Shown one piece after another: positions 36,601-42,500 of a DNA stretch of 42,500 bases. The translations under genes were made by a program, and so were the position numbers. Source of the stretch: Chrysomallon squamiferum (Eukaryota; Mollusca; Gastropoda; Neomphalida; Peltospiridae); contig CM022671.1 in the NCBI GenBank assembly GCA_012295275.1, positions 6,021,565 to 6,064,064 on the forward strand, in the 5' to 3' direction. Positions within the stretch are counted from its first letter, which is position 1, and every line of letters begins with the position of its first letter. The notes below the pieces were generated by a model. That model saw nothing but the letters and a program-made list of their open reading frames with translations. It made no database searches and had not been told where the DNA came from.

Positions 36601-37839
36601 CCACACTACATTAGCGATCTATCCACACTATATTGACTATCTACCCACACTACATTGGCGATCTACCCACACACACTCACACTACATCTACACTGACTAT
36701 CTACCCACACTCTACATACATTGACTATCTACCCACACTACATTGATCTATCTACCCTACCCACACTACATTGACTATCTACCCACACTACATTGACTAT
36801 CTACCCACACTACATTGACTATCTACCCACACTACATTGACTATCTACCCACACTACATTGACGATCTACCCACACTACATTGACGATCTACCCACACTA
36901 CATTGACTATCTACCCACTACTCTACCCGCACATTGACTGATCTACCCACACTACATTGACTATCTACCCACACTACATTGATCTATCTACCCGCACTAC
37001 ATTGATCTACCTATTGGCGATCTACCCACACTACATTGGCGATCATTGGCGATCTATCCCACACTACATTAGCGATCTATCCACACTACACTGGCGATCT
37101 ATCCACACTACATTGGCGATCTACCCACACTACATTGGCGATCTATCCACACTACATTGGCGATCTATCCACACTACATTAGCGATCTATCCACACTACA
37201 CTGACTATCTACCCGCACTACATTGGCAATCTACCCACACTACATTGGCGATCTACCCACACTACATTGGCGATCTATCCACACTACATTGGCGATCTAT
37301 CCACACTACATTGGCGATCTACCCGCACTACATTGGCGATCTACCCGCACTACATTGGCGATCTATCCACACTACATTGGCGATCTACCCACACTACATT
37401 AGCGATCTATCCACACTACATTGACTATCTACCCGCACTACATTGGCGATCTATCCACACTACATTAGCGATCTACCCATACTACATTGACTATCTACCC
37501 ACACTACATTAGCGATCTACCCGCACTACATTAGCAATCTACCCACACTACATTGGCGATCTACCCGCACTACATTGGCGATCTACCCACACTACATTAG
37601 CGATCTACCCGCACTACATTAGCGATCTACCCGCACTACATTAGCAATCTACCGCACTACATTGGCGATCTACCCGCACTACATTGGCGATCTACCCACA
37701 CTACACTGGCGATTTACTCGCACTACATTGGCAATCTACCCACACTACATTGGCAATCTACCCACACTACATAGGCAATCTACCCACACTACACTGGCGA
37801 TCGACTTCTCGATCACTGTCGACGTATTGGGCTCTCCTG
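33686..37839. mobile_element. non-autonomous hAT-type transposon carrying a minisatellite
   Basis: The element begins CAGGGATGCACAA and ends with a sequence whose reverse complement is CAGGAGAGCCCAA, i.e. imperfect terminal inverted repeats with the CAGG...CCTG termini typical of hAT elements. It is flanked on both sides, directly at these termini, by the identical 8-bp TTTTAAAT (33678-33685 and 37840-37847), the duplication length made by hAT transposases. No transposase is present. About 230 bp of unique left-end sequence precedes the minisatellite; the right end has about 45 bp with GATCGAC/GTCGAC motifs. Family name is unknown to me. Confidence 0.8.
33925..37800 (+). repeat. 22-bp minisatellite, roughly 170 degenerate copies
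   Basis: The unit is GATCTACCCACACTACATT followed by a three-base junction (GGC, AGC or GAC). Common variants are CCCGCAC for CCCACAC, TATCC for TACCC, and GACTATC for GGCGATC. Many units are truncated or fused, mostly before 35.4 kb. Because 22 is not a multiple of 3 and the unit has no stop in any plus frame, intact runs are open in all three plus frames; the ORFs (LPTLHWRSTHTTL repeats) are an artefact. The minus strand is closed by TAG. Confidence 0.97.
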
Positions 37840-37847
37840 TTTTAAAT
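37840..37847. repeat. right target-site duplication TTTTAAAT
   Basis: A direct repeat of 33678-33685, directly abutting the right terminus CCTG. Confidence 0.8.
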
Positions 37848-37875
37848 CTAATCATTTGTGATTAAGGACTACATA

Positions 37876-38010
37876 GATCATGATAACGATAATGATAGCA
37901 ACGTTGATGTCGGTAATGTTGGTAGTGACGATGTTTATGATGATCATGATGATTGTCATAATGATGACGGTGATAATGATGACGGTCATGATGATGATGA
38001 CGATGATACA
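37876..38010 (+). repeat. degenerate (GAT)n array
   Basis: GAT, AAT, GAC and GTT triplets over about 135 bp, starting about 30 bp after the hAT element. The Asp-rich ORF it produces is a repeat translation. Confidence 0.85.
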
Positions 38011-38077
38011 TTCTGGCGGAAAGTCATTGGCTTCTCATGACAGTAAATGATATTTTGGTGCATCTTCCTATTAACCA

Positions 38078-38163
38078 AACCCTTGGAGGATCAGATCTTG
38101 CGACACAACACACATCACATGTAGACTTCGATCTCTACAACTGAGCTACTCACAGTCTCTTCT
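38078..38163 (-). mobile_element. tRNA-derived SINE head (diverged)
   Basis: On the minus strand GTAGCTCAGTTGTAGAG (from 38149) matches the tRNA A-box region (TAGCTCAGTTG, 38148-38138). About 50 bases on, GATCTGATCC (38097-38088) is a degenerate B box. The spacing fits a tRNA-derived SINE head. It cannot be a working tRNA, because the B box is poor and no anticodon arm was evident. Tail and borders are not resolved. Confidence 0.45.
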
Positions 38164-38330
38164 TTAACACACTGTTGTCATAACAACCACGTATTTTTAG
38201 TTGGTTTGTTTTAGTTTTTACCCTTTCCTCCCAATTATGTTGTCACGTACTTCGATTTCCAATAGACCTGCGTTTTTTTTTTTTTTTTTGTTTTGTTATT
38301 GTTGTGGTTGGTTTAATTTATTTTTTTATA

Positions 38331-38369
38331 GAAGTATGAAGAATTATTTACTGAAGCTGTAGCTATTGT

Positions 38370-38414
<45 letters not shown>

Positions 38415-38788
38415 CTATGATGAATTATTTACTGAAGCTATAGCAATTTTACGTGTGTGTGTGTATGTGCGTGTCTGTGTATGTGTGTGTATATGAACTA
38501 TGATGTATTATTTACTGAAGCTATAGCAATTTTACAGGTGTGTGCGTGTGTGTGTGTGTGTGAACTATGATGAATTATTTACTGAAGCTATAGCAATTTT
38601 ACGTGTGTGTGTGTATGTGTGTGTGTGTGAACTATGATGAATTATTTACTGAAGCTATAGCAATTTTACGTGTGTGTGTGTATGTGCGTGTCTGTGTATG
38701 TGTGTGTGAACTATGATGAATTATTTACTGAAGCTATAGCAATTTTACGTGTGTGTGTGTGTGTGTGTGTCTGTGTGTGTGTGTGTTC
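38331..38788 (+). repeat. six-unit composite array (45-bp core + variable GT tail)
   Basis: Cores at about 38334, 38414, 38494, 38561, 38628 and 38708 share ACTATGATGAATTATT, then TTACTGAAGCTATAGCAATTTTAC. Each is followed by a (GT)n tail of different length and with different interruptions (GCGTGTCTGTG). The first core is the most diverged. Confidence 0.92.
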
Positions 38789-40082
38789 ACAACGACGCAA
38801 TGGGCGCTACCCGACAAAATGACAATCATTGCAAAATGCTGTATGTAAACCAATCACTTTGCTTTCCTAGAATGATTAATTAATTAATTATCATTATCAC
38901 CGTGATTCACAATAAAACTAAGTGGTAATGTGGTGTATATCTCTTTCACCATGTTCTGTGATCTAGGGAAGAAATGACCATGACGTCTTGCAAACTGGGC
39001 TTCAAACCACTGACATCAGCGAAAAGAAGCAATTTAATAAACAAAATCTGCATATTATTTTTATCTGAGACGTTAGAGTTACGTCCCTTAGTTGAAAACA
39101 ACACTTTTAGACATTCAATTTTATTTTATTTTTACATTTATTTTATTTTTTCCCCCTTATTTTTCACACTAAATCCAAAAAGTTTACACCTAAAAGTATT
39201 GTTATAGATATATAACATAAATATATATACACATTATTTCACTAATTTCAGTTGATTAAGTTGATTAAGTGTATAACACTGACCACAGAAGATTCGAGAA
39301 AAAAATAGTTGTGAAGAACAATAATTTATTTCTTACTTTTTAAATGAATTCTATTTTCTAAAAGGTCTTTTACGATCTAAACCTGCAATTAAACATTAAA
39401 GAACTAACCTTGAATAATGTATATGTACATACCAAAGATTTTTTTTTTTTTTTTTGTTTGTTTTTTTGTTTGTTGTTGATACTTACAGAAAATATCGAAA
39501 TTTATTGAGTCACCGTATTAGGCCACTATTTATATTGATTGCAGGATAAATATGTATAATTAGCCTACAAGCGTATCGATTGTTGGATGGGATATTTCAT
39601 TTTTCTATGCATTCCAAAATAAATTACCTTCTACATTGATCTAGACGTAAACACGAAACACGGGATTTGAAGTAACGACAGATGTCGACTACGTTGTACA
39701 TGTTGATTTGCTTCAGTCACTTCTGGTATTCCACGCCACTGACTGTTTATTTTGTATATCCTAAGGTCAAAACAAAGAAGTAAATCAGTATTTTAACTGT
39801 TCACATTTTATTCAAATAATATTCACAGATAAACTATACTTAAAATTTGGAGTTCAGTAATACATTATGTGTTGTCTTTTAAAACGTTCGTCACTAGGTG
39901 TATAAATCTTTATGTTAGAGGGATTGTGTTTAACCAGGGATTATGTATAAAGTCTGATTCACTCAGAAATAATGTATAATCTCTATGTATATATCAGGTA
40001 TTAAACATACTCCCTGAACTATTTTGACTTGTTATCGCATTGTGGTAAGTAGGTTCTAACTTGCTGTTGATAACATAAAGAA
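38789..40082. other. intergenic, no gene recognised
   Basis: AT-rich unique sequence with a poly(T) tract near 39441-39475. A GGTTTGAAGCCC-like B-box sequence on the minus strand (about 38998-39009) has no convincing A-box partner. Confidence 0.6.
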
Positions 40083-40575
40083 TGTAAGTTCTTCTTTGAA
40101 CTTATAATGTTTATATAAAGACCAGGCAATTGTTTTGACAAATGTAAATTTTTCTTTGAAGTGATAGTAAGTAACAGGTAATTGTTTTGACAATTGTAAG
40201 TTGTTCTTTGAAGTCACAGTAAGTAACAGGTAATTGTTTTGACAAACGTAAATTGTTCTTTGAAGTTATAGTAAGTAACAGGTAATTGTTTTGACAAACG
40301 TAAATTGTTCTTTGAAGTTACAGTAAGTAACAGGTAATTGTTTTGACAATTGTAAGTTGTTCTTTAAAGTGATAGTAAGTAACAGGTAATTGTTTTGACA
40401 ATTGTAAGTTGTTCTTTGAAGTGATAGTAAGTAACAGGTAATTGTTTTGACAAACGTAAGTTGTTCTTTGAAGTCACATTAAGTAACAGGTAATTATTTT
40501 GACAAACGTAAATTGTTCTTTGAAGTGATAGTAAGAAACAGGTAATTGTTTTGACAAATGTAAGTTATTTCTTTA
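40083..40575 (+). repeat. 52-bp tandem repeat, ~9 copies
   Basis: The unit reads CAGGTAATTGTTTTGACAAA, then CGTAARTTGTTCTTTGAAGT and RATAGTAAGTAA. Copies alternate between ACAAACGTAA and ACAATTGTAA, and between GTGATAG, GTTATAG and GTCACAG. The first (about 40085-40137) and last copies are diverged or partial. Confidence 0.93.
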
Positions 40576-41537
40576 TCTGCATCTGGAATACAATATTCTG
40601 CTGTTTTTTTTTTACACATTAATATGACGTGTTTGTGATAGTAATAAATAAAAACCCCAACCATTGATGGCAACACTCGCAAAAACCTTTTGAGTAACTT
40701 ATCTAAGACACATGATGTAATGTTCACAATGTCATTCCATTCATCCATGACGTAATAAAAACTTTTGTTAAAAATTACCATCACTTTATTCTGCTAATAT
40801 TCTGCTTGATATATGTGCATGTGAAAATCTGTTTTTCAAAGCTGAGATAAAAAATAAAAAACAACAACAACAAATAGCTGTTTAATATTTCAGATGGTTA
40901 CTAATGAAAGTCATTAGTAGAAGAAAATCTATTCTCCTTTTCGACTGTCGAAATAATTACCTTCTCATTATTTAAAGAAGAACTTACATCTGTTATATGT
41001 TATCAAAGAAAATTTAATTACAATGATAGAACTACGATAGGTAAAAAGAGAAATTCAATTATTATATACATTACCAGATATTTTCAGTGATTTTTTTTTT
41101 GTGTAATTCCTGAGTAGATCAGACATCATACATAATACCTCAAAAGCTTAGATTATACATAATCCTTAGTTACATAAATTCCCTGTAATACAGATATACA
41201 TACATACATAGATACCTATATACATACATACATACATACATACATACATACAGAATAAGAGCAATTAAAGGTAATTTAAAATAAATGAAATTAACAAATA
41301 ATTAAAATTGTATGCATATATGTGTGTGTATATATGTATATGTATGTGTATATATGAGTGTTTTTGCTTTGGTTTCAAAGACAGGGTCTGTCGACTTTAT
41401 ATTTACTGCAAAAATATTAAATAGTATTTGATTTATTATTTATTATTATTATTTTGAACATACAGAGTACTATATATATGTATATATTTGTGTATGTGTT
41501 TGTGATATATATATATGTATATGTATATATCTATCTA

Positions 41538-41589
<52 letters not shown>

Positions 41590-42154
41590 TATATACAGAT
41601 AAACATACATACAGACACATACACACATACATACATGAACAATTATTTATTTATTTATTTATTATTACTATAGTGTTATTAATGTTGTTGTTGTTATTAT
41701 TACTATTATCACTTATACTACAACTACTACTATTATTATTTTTTTTATTATTCCTACTACTACTACTACTACTACTGTTACTACTACTACTACTATTAAT
41801 ACTACTACTACTACTATTATATAAAAACCCGCACAAAAGATAATGCATATTGTGGTTAAGTTTAATTTTTTTTAATGTATGTTTATGTTAACTCTGAGTT
41901 TTTGGTGAAAAAATAAAAACGTGTTAGATAAGTGTGTGTGATCGAGTGCAGAGTAAAATTTCCACTCTGAAATACACGGCTTAAGACACAATGAAGTTGA
42001 TTCGTCCTGAATCTTTATCTTGTTAATGAATGCGTACAAATTTCTTAACTATAATATTATATTTATAATGAGATATCGAGTTCGTATGGAGACGGCTAAA
42101 TGACCTTTTCATTATCCTTGTTAACAACAATATCCAAATATATATATATATATA
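40576..42154. other. intergenic, no gene recognised
   Basis: AT-rich sequence with (ATAC)n at about 41196-41251, (AT)n at about 41530-41580 and ATT/ACT triplet arrays at about 41640-41822. The 96-codon minus-strand ORF at 40494-40784 matches nothing I recognise and overlaps the 52-bp array. Confidence 0.6.
41500..41822. repeat. compound (AT)n, (ACAT)n, (ATTT)n and (ACT/ATT)n array
   Basis: These adjacent microsatellites run almost without a break over about 320 bp. Confidence 0.9.
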
Positions 42155-42500
42155 CTCTCCCAAAAAAGTAACGCAAAAATATATTTTATTGACATTGGGA
42201 ATATCTATCTAATGGATCAACAGAAAGCAGCAGAATGTTCACATTTTACACACACTTTCGCAATTCATTAATATTGATGGTATTACATTGAAAAGGTTAG
42301 AATTCAAGGTTATAACAGTATAATATCAATATCTTCTGTGCCCACCATGGGAGTTCAGAACTGCCTGACATCTCTTTCCCATGGCAGTAATGACATTACA
42401 AATTACACCTTGTGGAATGATGGCCCACTCTGTCTGTAGTAATAATGCCAACTGAGCACGATTCTGTGGCTGTGGTTGATGCTGCCTCAGTCGTCTATCC
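42155..42500 (-). mobile_element. Tc1/mariner-type transposon, 3' end (partial)
   Basis: The left border is a TA dinucleotide (42153-42154) followed by CTCTCCCAAAAAAGTAACGC, a typical terminal-inverted-repeat position for Tc1/mariner insertion at TA. The transposase C-terminus is encoded on the minus strand. The rest of the element lies beyond the window. Confidence 0.75.
42326..42500 (-). CDS. Tc1/mariner-like transposase, C-terminal fragment
   Basis: Fifty-seven codons in one frame end in TGA at 42328-42326. Readable motifs are LRQHQPQPQNRAQLALLLQ, EWAIIPQ, and the terminal KRCQAVLNSHGGHRRY. The last matches the RRCQAVxxxxGGHTRY ending of Tc1-family transposases, and the upstream part matches the xxLxxAxxxEWxxIPQ segment that follows the catalytic core. 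The DDE residues lie outside the window, so activity cannot be judged. No stop or frameshift is seen in the visible part. Confidence 0.85.
   Translation of the reverse strand, partial: DRRLRQHQPQPQNRAQLALLLQTEWAIIPQGVICNVITAMGKRCQAVLNSHGGHRRY

Noticed and set aside
33925-37800. CRISPR-like array because of regularly repeated short units
   Set aside because: Units are contiguous, with no unique spacers between them, and the setting is an animal genome.
37858-38040. Asp-rich 60-codon ORF
   Set aside because: Translation of a degenerate GAT array next to the transposon end.
38998-39009. B-box-like GGTTTGAAGCCC on the minus strand
   Set aside because: No A box at the proper distance, so not called as a tRNA or SINE.
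39076-39090. GAGTTACGTCCCTTA, similar to a short motif I remember as common in mollusc repeats
   Set aside because: Too short and from memory only; not used as proof of taxonomy.
40494-40784. 96-codon minus-strand ORF
   Set aside because: Overlaps the 52-bp tandem array and shows no known motif.

Overview
The window is metazoan nuclear DNA that is very AT-rich and dominated by introns and simple repeats. Most of it is A/T tracts, (AAAT)n, (AAT)n, (AC)n, (CT)n and (AT)n arrays. GC-rich coding islands are small and confined to about 2.9-14.6 kb. Intron-rich gene structure, an intact-looking animal CLIP-170 family gene, hAT and Tc1/mariner remnants and tRNA-derived SINE-like pieces point to an invertebrate animal. 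A mollusc or other lophotrochozoan is my guess, but the sequence does not prove it.

The only recognisable protein-coding gene lies on the minus strand. It is the 5' part of a CLIP1/CLIP-170 (CAP-Gly domain linker protein) gene. Eight coding exons were rebuilt from splice sites, phase continuity and family similarity: 14457-14562 (start ATG), 11645-11731, 9915-10573, 9162-9387, 5502-5564, 4189-4287, 3561-3706 and 2945-3005. Together they encode about 482 residues: a basic Ser/Pro N-terminus, CAP-Gly 1, a Ser-rich linker, CAP-Gly 2, a second Ser-rich stretch and the start of the long coiled coil. The remaining coiled coil and the C-terminal zinc knuckles lie beyond coordinate 1. All exon phases agree except for one surplus base inside CAP-Gly 2 near 10034, which would truncate the protein if it is real. 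A candidate non-coding first exon and promoter with an NRF-1-like palindrome is at about 31528-31660, implying a first intron of roughly 17 kb.

From 31.7 kb onward the sequence looks intergenic. Its main feature is a 4,154-bp non-autonomous hAT-type transposon (33686-37839) with a perfect 8-bp target-site duplication, filled almost entirely by a 22-bp minisatellite of roughly 170 degenerate copies. Further on are a degenerate GAT array, a SINE-like piece, a six-unit composite (core + GT tail) tandem array, a 52-bp tandem array, AT/ATT arrays, and at the right edge the C-terminal end of a Tc1/mariner transposase with its terminal inverted repeat. I found no prokaryotic-type operon, CRISPR array, rRNA or functional tRNA gene. 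Nearly all long ORFs outside the CLIP exons are translations of simple repeats.
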